Below are positions 1-12,400 of a DNA stretch of 64,000 nucleotides, piece by piece (within the stretch, counting starts at the first letter, position 1; the number at the start of each line of letters is the position of its first letter). A program made the translations under genes and the position numbers. The DNA is from Aurelia coerulea. Its lineage: Eukaryota > Cnidaria > Scyphozoa > Semaeostomeae > Ulmaridae. The notes under the pieces were generated by a model. It saw nothing but the letters and a program-made list of their open reading frames with translations. It did no database searches and was not told the DNA's origin. The stretch spans positions 1,741,001 through 1,805,000 of the forward strand of contig CM076945.1 in assembly GCA_039566865.1 (NCBI GenBank), given 5' to 3'.

Positions 1-310
1 TTTCATATATTTATTTAAAGTTGGTATTTACATAGTTTTAAAAGAATAAAGCTAATTTACACCAACTATTTACAATAAACCTAAAGTAATACATGCTAAT
101 TTACAATTAAAGGAATTCAGTGTCTATTTACAAATTGTACAAAGGCAACTGGTTCCATCCCAAGTTTTAATTTCCTTTTTGAAAGCTGCAACAGACGCTA
201 CATTCTTTGCATCATCGTTTAGGGTATTCCACAGCATAGCTCCCCTAAATCTTAGGGAGTTTCTCCCATATTTTATCGTGTGAGACCTCTGAGGAAGCTC
301 ACATAATACT
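1..310 (-). mobile_element. LINE fragment, C-terminal end of a non-LTR reverse transcriptase plus 3' tail
   Basis: Read on the minus strand from about 300 down to 125, one frame gives a typical non-LTR retrotransposon C-terminus: RSHTIKYGRNSLRFRGA, then MLWNTLNDD, an AAFKKEIK segment and a final C-x-C-xx-C cluster followed by a stop. This layout (RxRGAxLWNxLP, then FKxxLK) is common at the end of CR1/L2-like reverse transcriptases. About 120 bp of AT-rich 3' sequence follows to the window edge. The upstream part of the frame is disrupted, so this is a dead fragment beside the first visible MUS81 exon. Confidence 0.75.
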
Positions 311-442
311 CAGCTTTTGATAGGACAATTTCATGTTGCAGAAAATAAGGACCGTTGTTAATCGTCTCTCTTCTTTTTATGATTCCTTCATTCCGCTGGC
401 CCCGACAAGGACAATTTGTTTTTGCATTTATCGCTGACCAAG

Positions 443-3400
443 ATGCCAAAGATGTTGCTACTCCTCCAAAAGTAAATCCAGGTATGAAATACATCAACGT
501 TTTCTAAACTAGTTAACATCTGATATTAACCGACAGTGAACAAGTTTTATTTTGAAATGAGCCCTTCAGAAAATATTGCAACCCTAGATTGGTATTGTCT
601 TAAAAGTGCCGTGACACTAAAGAAATAAGAAGAAGAATAGCCATAGCCAAAAATGATACAGTTTCTCTGAGTAAGATATGGAAGGATAAATCTATCAGTG
701 AAAACACAAATATAGGACTGCCAAGATCAATAGTCTTTCCAGTTGCAAGATATGGCTCTGAATGCTGGGCAATTAAATAGAGTGATAGAGCTAGAATTCA
801 TTCATTTGAGCTGTGGGCATACAGGAGATTGTTAAGAATCAGCTGGACGGAAAAGAGATCAAACAAAAGTGTGCTTGACGAGATCAGGGAAACTAAAGGA
901 CTTGTTAATGAGATAGAACAACAGAAACTTACACATTATGAAACACAGATGCATAGAAAATGACTTACTGACAGGAATGGTATTCGGGAAAAGACCCAAA
1001 AGATCAAGAGGACGGCAGACAACCAGAATGACAAATACAATTAAAAAGCAGTTAGGAATGACTATGACTGAGGCCATTACAACAGCCCAGGACAGAGAGA
1101 AATGGAGGAACATTGTCATTGTGTATGCTGCCGCAGCCGTTCTGGAAGCCGAATGTTCTGAACGATAGTAGTAGTAGTAGTAAAAGTACCATTTTTCGAT
1201 TTTGGCATTTTGTACTGAAAGTTTCTTTATTTTCTTCCCTTTTACAAATGCATAGAATTTTTATTACATGTAAAACATCATCTATAGGAATTAACAGTGT
1301 TCTGTTATGCTGTAAACATAAAACGTTTGGCCAATATTAGCTGACGGAGATAAATAGCAAACTCAAGAACTACATATGCATGTCTAAAATTTGCCTATCG
1401 TATTTGATGATCTCGAAACATGTGTGCATGTTGTTTGGCTGGAGGAATAATAGGGTGCATAGGCGTTTTCTTTGTCTAATTTATAGATTACCTCTACTTG
1501 GCTCCGTAAACTAACTTAAAGGATTAGGGCCCAACCACGTATTCGCCGTAACATCCTTGAAGTTTAAAAGCTTCGTATTACTTGTCAGACATCGTAGTAG
1601 ATTTTCTTAGGATTTTTGCCATCTTAGTACTAGTTTCTTATAAACCAGTTTCGTGTAGATTAAATGAGAAAATGCAGTCTTTCCAAGAACCAAAAAGTTT
1701 GAAATCCCACTGTTAGTCTCAAAATCTTTTATTCTGTTTTTAGAATATCCAAAGGCTCCAGTCAGCAGGTTACCTTCAACAGCTGTTGATAAAAATATAC
1801 GCCCTGTCCAGCCAGCTACAAGCACAGCTACGACAGCAAGAATTCCTGAAAAGCAGAGGTACTGACTTACCTTTTGTCAGAGTGGTACCGATGTATCTTT
1901 TCAAATGATCACAAATTGTAATATTTTTATCCGACGTTTTTCACAGCACATTATAGGGCTTTCTTTTTTGGATATTATCTGAAGATTTGCAGTTACCAGT
2001 GAAGACTTTTAGCAACTCTCAAATTTCAGCAGACAGATTCTTTCATAGATGCGATTTTCAATTTAATGTCTACACTCCCTAGCTATCTCCTCGTGTTTTG
2101 GTCAAAACTCTTAAAGTATCTAGAAATTGGCAGGTTAATAAGTATCGTTTCTAGTCTATTCTTAATTCAAAAATCAGATGCATTTGCTCTGAACCTTTTT
2201 TCAGAGATAATCAGCTAAATAGCTTAAAATATTTTCATTTTGATGAGGACTAAATTAAAGAGCCATCGTCACCCAGGGTCCTTTGCGGGCGCGCAACAAT
2301 TTCAGAAAATCAAATTTGGCCTAAACGGAAACATAGATCCACAGTGCAGTAGTTGAACTGAATCGACTGAAGTAAAACTTTTCTATCAGTTCAACAACCA
2401 CAGTGTGGAGCGGAACCATGGTTTCCATTTAGGCCAAATTTGATTTTCAGACAGTCTGAAATGTCAGCGTGCCCGCAAAGGACCCTGGGTGACAATGGCT
2501 CTTTAAGTGTGACTTTTCTAGCATCATCAAGAGCATAGCCTGTTGACTTGATAACGGATTATGCTTGAAACATCGTGCTTAATTCAGTTCACATCAATAT
2601 TTTATCAAGATTTTGCGTTATTTAGTTGTTTATCTTGCTATGATTGCATTACATGCAACCGAAGAATTTTTCATTTCTCTTTCAGAGTTGCTCCAGCAGA
2701 AAGCACAACACCTTTGTACTGTATGAAACCTGGTGAGTATTTAGTTACAATTTTTACCACAGATTTTTTCTTAAAATTTCACAAAATTGATTCCTTTGTC
2801 TTTCCAGCCCAGCCCAGCCCAGCCCAGCCCAGCCCAGCCCAGCCCAGCCCAGCCCAGCCCAGCCCAGCCCAGCCCAGCCCAGCCCAGCCCAGCCCAGCCC
2901 AGCCCAGCCCAGTTCAGTTCAGTTTATTTGTTAATCCTTTGCTCCTTTTAGACAGATTGTGTATATTTTCTACTCGTTTCTTGTTAGGTACATTTGAAAT
3001 CGTGCTGTGTGTTGATCAAATGGAAGTAGTTGGAGGGTAAGATCATTTTTTTTGATGATGTTAATTTGAACACAACATGTAAATATGAATATTTGCTCCA
3101 ACTTCAAACGAAGGTTTTTGTTGATTCTGTCAATGATGCTCCATTTTCGTACTGCATCACATGATCCTCAAAGACTGAAGACCTGAAAGCGCTTTTTAAA
3201 AGCATTTATCTTGCTATTATCATTCATTGCTTCCTTGGCAATTTTCTGTGGCCTAACAACCGCTGAGGAAATCTGCCGGGAGCGGTGCTCCCGCCTTACA
3301 TCTAGTGTGAAACAGACTTACAAACAAACGGAAGAAAAATAAAGTAAAAATGACTTAAAGCCTATGTGGTGTATAACAAAAATTTAAAGTTATCTTGACC

Positions 3401-6400
3401 GACGCAAGCAGTTTCGTTGATGAAATATACACTTTCTTGACCTCTGTGTAAGACTAAATATTCGTTTTCCTCCCGAAAGGTCGAAGACACATGCAAAAAG
3501 ACTGATGCTAGACCAACTTAAAGGAATGAGTAAGTTTTCTCAAATTAATTTTTAAGATAATATTAATCACATGTTCATGTTATTACAGAATCTCATGCAA
3601 ATACCAAACCAATCGTAGAACTATGATGTGGAACTGCTTTTTATGTAGTGACACCACTTGAGCTGCAGTTACTGAAAACCTAAGCTATCTACCAGGTGAA
3701 ATAAAAAAAATTCACGAGTTAGATCGCATATAGCTTCATAAAAGCAAATGTTGTCAACCCAGATAAAAGAGTAAATAAAGTTAAATATAAGCACTTTGAT
3801 GCGAATTTAAATAAGCACAAACAAGATATGAGCATGTAACCGAAAAGCTGACCTATCTTTTGAGGTGTTACTTTGTTAGTTTAAGTTTTGCCTACCGTCC
3901 GAAGAAACGGTTTCAAGTATATGGTAATTTATTCATTTCTCAGACTATTCCCTCCTTATCAAGTCCATGTTTGGAAGATGTGAAAAAAGCTGAATTCCAA
4001 ATTTTCTTTGGAGGATGAAATTTGAAAAGGGAACAGAGGTCAATCATTTTGCACACAAAATCTTTCCCCAGACGACTTCAAATCCATAGCTACGTTGAGT
4101 TTTCACCAAATGTTGACTGGAAAATGATGGCGATTATTTCACTCGAAATGAGGAATCCAGAATTCGAAATTTTCTTTGAATCTGGTTTTTCGGATGGTAC
4201 TCATTGCTTATAATGACCATGCGGCATCTCAAAAGATAGCTAAGCCCTTCAACTAAACTGTGATACAAAGCATTTATGAATAACATTTGATTTCAGAGAG
4301 CTTGTTATGATCTAGGTCGTGAAGTTTTTGTTGGTTCACCCGGTACATGCAATGTACATATCTTTATCAAAGGTACTGTGCACAGGTTTGTTAAAATAAG
4401 AGAAGAAAAAAGGTGCAAAATTAAAGTCTATAAGCTATCATCATTAATTCAAAATGTCATAACAACAGCAGTAGCAGACAACTGATCTTCAAGAAACCTT
4501 ACATATCTTGTTGCAGACTTGAAAATTGCATGTTTAGATGACAAAGCAATTTGTCACACAGCATTTGAGACAATGAAATCCTGTAAAGAATACTAGCAAC
4601 CTAATCTACCATCGTTAATGCAGAATTTTGCACCCATGGCTGCTAACAAATCTTCAAGAAACCTTATATATCTTATAGCAGACTTAAGAATTGCATATTT
4701 GGATAACTTAGTCTCTTTTGGATGTGTTGGAATGACACTTCTTAATTCTTCAAAAGCAGAATTCAAATTTTGTTGTCTTTGTCTTTCTCTTGAATTTGTA
4801 ACCAATCGTTTGTATTCCGGATCTTTAAATTGTTCTCGTCGTATTTTCCGCAACGTTTTCACTTCTTCTGTCAGTGCCAGTTTGTTCTCATTGTTGTAAA
4901 CTGCGAAATGGAGATCGTTCTGTTAAATGGAGAAGTGTGAGGCCGTAGTCAATATAAAACGTTCTTTTTCTATTGGCTAAGGTCAGGCAAGGAGCAAGAG
5001 GGACAGTCCGAGCCCCTATGTCTATAGTGGGTAATTATTTTTGTATTCTGCGAGAAATAAATGAATGAAACACTCTCTATTTCAAATGTGCTGTATATCA
5101 TCGTTTCTTGTAAATTCTCGCAAACAGAGGTGTTTTATAAACCTTTTCTAGAGCTTCCCTGAAACTTTTTCTTGAGAATGCAAATAATTTATAGTAAATT
5201 AGCAATCTACTATGAATTATTATAAGTCGAAATCAATGAACAAGAAACACAATGCTTGAAATTCTTACCTCTTATTTGGTCCGAAATTGTGTTAAATTCT
5301 TTCCTTTCGAAAAGCAAATCAACAAATGATAGACCATTATCTGTTTTGCCATTAAAGTTCATGAATTTCTCGTATGCTCCCAGCGTCTCGGTCATGATAA
5401 GATTCTTGCAGAAGTTGTTGCTTCCCGCCTTGGTTCTGCTTTGTTTCAGTGCTACTTGTTACTGTCCTTCTATGTGTTCTTTTTCTTGCTGTATGCTGTT
5501 GATGGCAGTAAAAAACTTTATTTTATACCCGACTCACACGGGGGAGTGTATTGTTCATTATTGAAGGAAAAGGTTTCTGTTATGTAACAATGCATCAACC
5601 GTTTCATTCTTCTCAAAATCACCCCCCGTCGTTTACTTTAAAACGGGCGTAGGGTTAACGGTATTAATTCAGATGCTCGGGAAATGGGAGTGAGAGTCCC
5701 ACAGGGTTCATGCCTTGCCCCCCTTCTCCTCCTCATCTATATCAACGATCTTCCCCAGGCTGTCCAAGATCCCTCTGTGACTATGTATGCTGATGATACC
5801 AGTCTGTGCCAACAGTCTAACAATTTGACCCAGCTGAATGAGGCTATAAACAGCGATCTTAGAAAACTGGATACTTGGAAATTGCCCTTTTGCTTCAGGA
5901 GATGCCCCTTTTCAAGACTGATGCAAACAGAATGCTGTTTATTTTTTTATTATTTACTTTGTGATTTTGTTATTTTTTTTCTTCGCTTTGTTTTGTTGCG
6001 AAGTGCAAAGACATCTGATCTCGTCATAGATCTCGAAATTCAAAAACAATAGCCTAAGCGGGATCCTGCTTATTACAATAAGTCACAAAAGGTAAAAGCT
6101 ACTATTCCGAGACCTACCAAATAGTCGAACCACTATATAAATGTATAGGAACCATTTCAGCCCGTCACAGAAAATCACAGGTTACTTTATGCAGGTTTTT
6201 ACTGTGTCAATCCCCAGAAAGATAATTTGGCCACAAGGGCGACCTTTCTCACGAACCATTTCAACTGATATCATCTTTACCGGTGATAAAACATAAACTG
6301 GATAACTTTAGATGCGACAAAGCTGTGCACCTTTCCCATGCATATTACATGATCAGCTTTTTTATTCTACTACCACGTTATTTCAGTAAATTAGAGAGTT

Positions 6401-9400
6401 TTCCCTAATTAAGCCAGGAACGGATCCAGCCCGAAGTTGAAGGGGGCAACCGGCAAAGAGGACGCCAAAAGTGTGAGAGACAGCAAGCATGCCGAAGGCG
6501 CGCAACAATTTTTGGGCTCCTAATTAAGAAAATGTTTAGATTTTTCTACTAAATAACGCCTAAATCTATCTGTTTCTCCACATTTAGATTGATGAAGTTA
6601 AAAAGGAGTGCGTTAGGGTCATTATGAGGGGCGTTCTTCTCTCCAAAAAGGGGGCGCCATGCTGACTTTTCATCGTGAAGGGGGGCAGTTGCCCCCACTT
6701 GCCCCTCTAAATCCGTCACTGGTTTAAGCACATCTTTACTCAAGGTACAGCCCACAAAATTGAGTTGTCTGTGCATATATGTATTCTCACAAGCCCGTTA
6801 TTTCAGTAAATTAAAGAGTTTTCCCCGAAGGCACAACAAATTGTTTCTACTATAATGAGTACAATCTGCACTTTTCAAGGTCTTACCTACAGAACCAACT
6901 TGAATTGGTTAAAAACAAAACTGAGGAGATAGGCTACAAATGTCCTATGAGATTGCCTAAAAACTAGCTTTTCTTTGCATTTTTCTCGTGCATCTTATTC
7001 ATCAACTTCTTTATTCTAACTAGCAGCGTTATCTCTGTAGAATAAAGATTTTCCCAAAGCAGACCAAATTTTTGTACTGTTGTATAACTGCAACTTTTTT
7101 CAAGATATAGCCCACATAAATAACTTTTCTGGGCATATTGTATCATCAACATTTCTCCAATTTTCTCCAACAAACTGATTAATTTTAACGCAAGATTAGA
7201 TACTTGATAATGCTTTTTCGGCCATTTTGTGGCTGTTCTCCAAAACTGAAAGTTTAAAATTCTCGTTTTTTAAAGCTAACCAGAAAAGATTTTAATGGAC
7301 CGTTTGGAAAGTCTCAATACTTTCCTGTCATCTTGGTATTTAGAGGGGAATGCTTTTTGCACTTCGGCATACTTTAATTTTAATCCTGCAGCTAAGTTTG
7401 TAATCAGACGATCAGATTCTAATTTGATTGAAATTTTTGTGCTTCCCACAGGTGTTAACATGGATGTAAGAAAGCTGCAGTTGGGAGATTTTCTTTGGAT
7501 CGCCAGAGAGAGAACTAACTATGGTGGTAACGTGAAATTTGCTATCTACTTATTTTGCTTGTATAATATTCAAATTGTTGTAACCCTGCCGGTCAGAGCT
7601 TTATTAAATGTCTTTCTTAAGAAGTGGGTACATTTAAATTTGAAAATATGGAAAGTTTTGAATATAAGATACTGGCAGTACTACACGTATTTTTTTTCAG
7701 AAACTGCTTGCAAGAAACAGTAGGCTCAAATTTTTGAAACTTAATAAACAACCCTACCTGAATTAAGAAAGCTAAGAAACTTTTGCAATTTGCAGTTTTA
7801 ATTTTCTCATCGCACTCAAAATGTTTTGACACTGTACAGTTATAGCAACTGTTCGGACATTATTTTGAGTGCGAATTACGTTACTACACTTCCGGCATTA
7901 AAAATATAAGAAACACGTAAGAAACTTTTGGTAGCAAAATGGCCCAAAAATTCAAGAAACTGCCTACCAGCCCCGGACCTTAGTTTCTTGTAAAAAATAC
8001 GTGTACTGCCTGATGCACCGGGTGACCCGAAACAGACTTCACATGCTAGATTGCACATGGACCATGGTTTCCTGAAAGCAAATGTGATGAACACAAACAA
8101 GGTATTAGCATGGAGCTGAAAATGCTCAGTTATCTTTTGAGATGTTGTGTGGCCAGTTTAAGTTATGCCTACAGTCCGAAAAAACAATTTCAAATACATG
8201 GTAATTCATTCATTTCTCGGACTATTCCTTCGTCTTCCAGCTCATGTTTTGGAAGATGTGAAAAAAGCTGAATTCCAAATATTTGCTTTGGAGCACGAAA
8301 TTTGAATGAGGAAGAGAGCAGAGGTCAGTGATTTTGCAAACAAAAGATTTCCCCAGTCGACATCAAATCAATCGCTACGTTGAGTTTTCACAAAATGTTG
8401 ACCAGAAAATGATGGCGATTATTTCACTCAAAATGAGGAATCCGGGATGGGATTCGAAATTTTCTTTGAATCTGGTTTTTCAGATGGTAATCATCGCTTA
8501 AAATGACCATACAGCATCTCAAAAGATAGCTAAGCCTTTCAACTATACTGTGATACAAAGTATTTGACAGTAGCTTTGGATTTCAGAGAGCTTGTTATGA
8601 TCTACTTCGTGAAGTTTTGTTTGGGTTACCCGGTATTAACACGTAGAGCAAATAAGAAGACCGAGAAATACAAGAAACATCCATGTTGATAACAAATGTA
8701 GGCTCACACGTAAAGGACTAAGAGATTACATGATACTTTTTATTTTTACCTTGCTGTATCAACTTATATTAGTTATACTATATCTTGATTATTAACAGGA
8801 ACAAGGCGTGAAGTGGTTCTAGACTTCATTGTGGAAAGGAAAAGAATGGATGATTTAGCTGGTAGCATTACAGATGGCAGATTTAAAGAACAGAAAGTAA
8901 GAGTAACGTTTTGCTAACTTGCACATAAGAGCTATCTTACAAAAAAAGACTTACGTAGGTTTTTCAATGTTCATAAGATAACTAAGCTGGTATAATTGTG
9001 ATCCTTTCCCCCTTTTTATAGTGTTTTGTCTCCAAGAAAGGTGGAAACACATTATTATCATGGGTATTGTGGACACTATTTGTGTCGATCGTGTCTACAA
9101 TACCTGGCCTAAATGTTACTAAATGAATAACTGTAGTTCGTTACCTTGCTTGTCTTCATTTCATGAGTATCTCTGCTCTTCTGCTCTTCTGACTCATGTC
9201 GTTCGAGGGATGCGACGATCTGGGAATTAGTTCTCAGGCGATAGCTTTCAGAGCGCGGCACTGTTCAAACGTTAGGCCGTTGAAAGTAAGTAAGAATGGC
9301 TGCCGAAGCAGAAGAGCAGAGATACTCATGAAATGAAGACAAGCAAGGTAACAAACGACAGTTATTCATTTAGTAACGTTTAGCCCAGGTATTGTGGACA

Positions 9401-12400
9401 CGATCGACACAAATCATGTCCACAATACCCATGCTATTATACGAGTATTTTAGGGACTGGAAGAAGAAAAGGGGTTAGCAAAGAGAGGTAAGATCAAGCG
9501 CGTTTATTTTGCGTTTGAAAGCCTGTAAAGTTGTAACTTTGGGGGAAGACAGAAGCAGGTCAGTTGTTCCAGAGGATAGAAATTCTAGGAATGAAGGTAT
9601 TATAATATGATATAGTGCGAGGATTAGGGAGAAAAACTGAGTGTCCATGATTAACAGCAGAGGACCTGGTTGAAGCAATTTTGTCTTGCTATTATCCTAA
9701 GCAAATCTGTTATAATCTGTGTCTCACTTTTTGCAGTTCAGACTGAAAGCATGTGGCGTGAAGCATGTAATCTACCTGGTAGAGAACTATGGTTCAATGC
9801 AACATATGGTCATACCTGAATCAACCTTGAAACAAGCAATTGTCAACTCGCAAGTAAGAAACTCTTGTTTTTAAATTTTGCAAATGATTCGATACCGACA
9901 TCGGTTTCAATATCAGCGATAGATTTTTTGTGACCCTTTTGGGCCTTGTCACAAACAACATGATGCAGATTCTCGTCAGCGTATTAGATTTACTACTGCT
10001 GATGAAAGAAGTTACACCTAACAGAATCCTAATAAAATTCTATCATTGAGAAATCTTTGGCACAGCTGCAAAAAGCTTGAAAACGCTTGAGAAAGTTTTC
10101 TTTCAAGGGACTGAAACTGTCAGCATGCTTTCAGATAAAGTCAATATCAATACGGTTGTGGGAAGTAAATGCTTTAAGTTTCACCAGAGCTGCAAATTAT
10201 TATAGTGTTGCCTTAAAGGTAGTGTGAAGCGAAAATTTTTATTGATGCAAATGAATAGCGCAGTTGAATGATAAAGAATGTCGTTTAAATTTGTTTGATA
10301 CCTCATTTCGTTTTCAAGTTATCCACTGAAATTAAGTTGCAGCTGATGACGTCATTTTGTTTGCAAATTACTAGGATAACATATGGTAATATAACTGTAT
10401 CTGATTTTTGAAAGGTTACAGTGGTAAGAAATATTCCAGCTGAGCTGAATAGATGTTATAAAAATTGCCTCATGACTTAATATGATGTTTAGAAAAGCTT
10501 GTTGATTGTACAAAGTTTTTTAATTAGATTTCTCTTTGGAAACATGGCCAACCTTGTATACTTTCTTTACATTTTGCAAACAAAATGACGTCATCAGCAA
10601 ATCGTACAAAACAGTGGATAACTCTAATATGAAACAAGGTATCAAAAAATTTAAACGACGTTCTTTATCATTCAACTGCGCTATTCATTTGCATCAATAA
10701 AAATTTTCGCTTCACACCACCTTTAAATACGAGACAGTGGTTATTACCAACTGACTGCAGTTTTAAATCGGAATTCTCTCGTTCAACTAATACTATTCAA
10801 ATGTAATTCTGTTTATGTTCGTAGGTCGTGGATGGTTTATTTATTCGAAAAACTGAAGGCACACATGATTCAGCGGCATACCTTACACGCATGACTAAAC
10901 TTCTACAACATTTCTATCAGGTTAGTCTATTTTGTCAATCAATCAATTGATCGATCAATCAATCTATCAATCAAGGTAGGAATAAGCTCATCGACCAGGG
11001 GCAAATTTTGTAACAATGACATGATAGCATCGGTTGCTTTTTACTGTAACGCCATTTCAAAGAGATTAGCAATCGCAGATAAAGGAAATCACCTCAAGCA
11101 ACACATCAAAACAAATGAAGCCGCAAAAAAAAGATTGCTCGAAACCAAGACAGTTTGCTATTGCGTGGTGCACGTGCAAATGAATTGTTAGGAGCTGTAA
11201 TCAACAACGAAAGGATGGATTTGAACGTCTGCCTTGCCTGGCGGATATTATTGATAAGCTGAGCAGTGTAGGCAGTGCAATTCTCGTTTATTTTGGGTGT
11301 AAATCGAACATTTAATGTTCAGCTTCTAAGTTTGATAAATTACACCCGCAAGGCAAATGTTTATGATATATCCTTTTCTTTCAATATATAATCATGACTT
11401 GTCTTAGAAATTCTTGTTTGTGGCAAATCGCGGCTATTAACCATAATGGTCTCGGAGCGTTTTTTGCGGTTCGTTCGTTTCGATTTCTTGTTTGAGAGGA
11501 TTCGCTTTGTCTTCAATCGCTAATCGCTCTCAGACAATTACGTGCCAATCAAAAACAATTGATGCTATTGTTACAAATGTTGCCTTTGTTAGCTCATGGA
11601 CAACACAAACTTGCTCTTTCCTCTTATTCATGCTCACTTCTCTAATTTGACTCTTTTCTCTGTTTTAGAACAAAACCATTTGGGCCTACCCAGCCGATCA
11701 CATACGGAATCTCAAGCAGGATCTAGACTTTCGAGAAATAATTCGAAATGGCACCCAGAAGCTGATGACATTTAACGAATTCTATCAATCAACAACTAAG
11801 AACAAGGTATATTTTACCACAGGGTATCATGGTTTATAGATTGTAGAGTAAGATCATACGTGCTTACCTTAAATTGGCTGTTCAAAACGTTGGCTTTATA
11901 TACGCAGAATCATAGCAAAATAGCAAAAGTTTCTTTGAAGCCATTCAGTGCAAAGAAATAGGTCATTGAATTTACACTAACACAAAGCTGTTTAAAGATG
12001 TGGAACCGATGCTTATATACGCTACGTGTAAAAATTTAGAAAGCACACCACTGCAGTTTTGTGGCTTTATAAATCAAGATAATAAAACTCCTTTCTTCTT
12101 GATTCGTAGATGCTAACTGTGAAAGAAATGTTTGCAAAGCAGTTGATGCAGTTAAAGGGCATCTCAGCAGATAAAACAGCAGCAATTGTTGAAACTTACA
12201 CAACGCCAAAAAGGTATCAACACAATTTACATAAAAATTATGACTCGAATGGTCACTGTTGCTTTGCCAATTTTCTGTAAAATCTTATCCATGCTATCGT
12301 TAGAAACGTGGCTGCTCTAGATCGAATATTGCAGACTTCTGTGCCTGCTAGTAAACAGTTCAAAAATATGTGCCTGCAATCAAAGAATTCTGAGAACGGT

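Noticed and set aside
2561..3040. A 159-codon plus-strand frame with Pro-Ala-Gln-Ser repeats
   Set aside because: It is created by the (AGCCC)21 microsatellite and crosses two real MUS81 exons and their splice sites.
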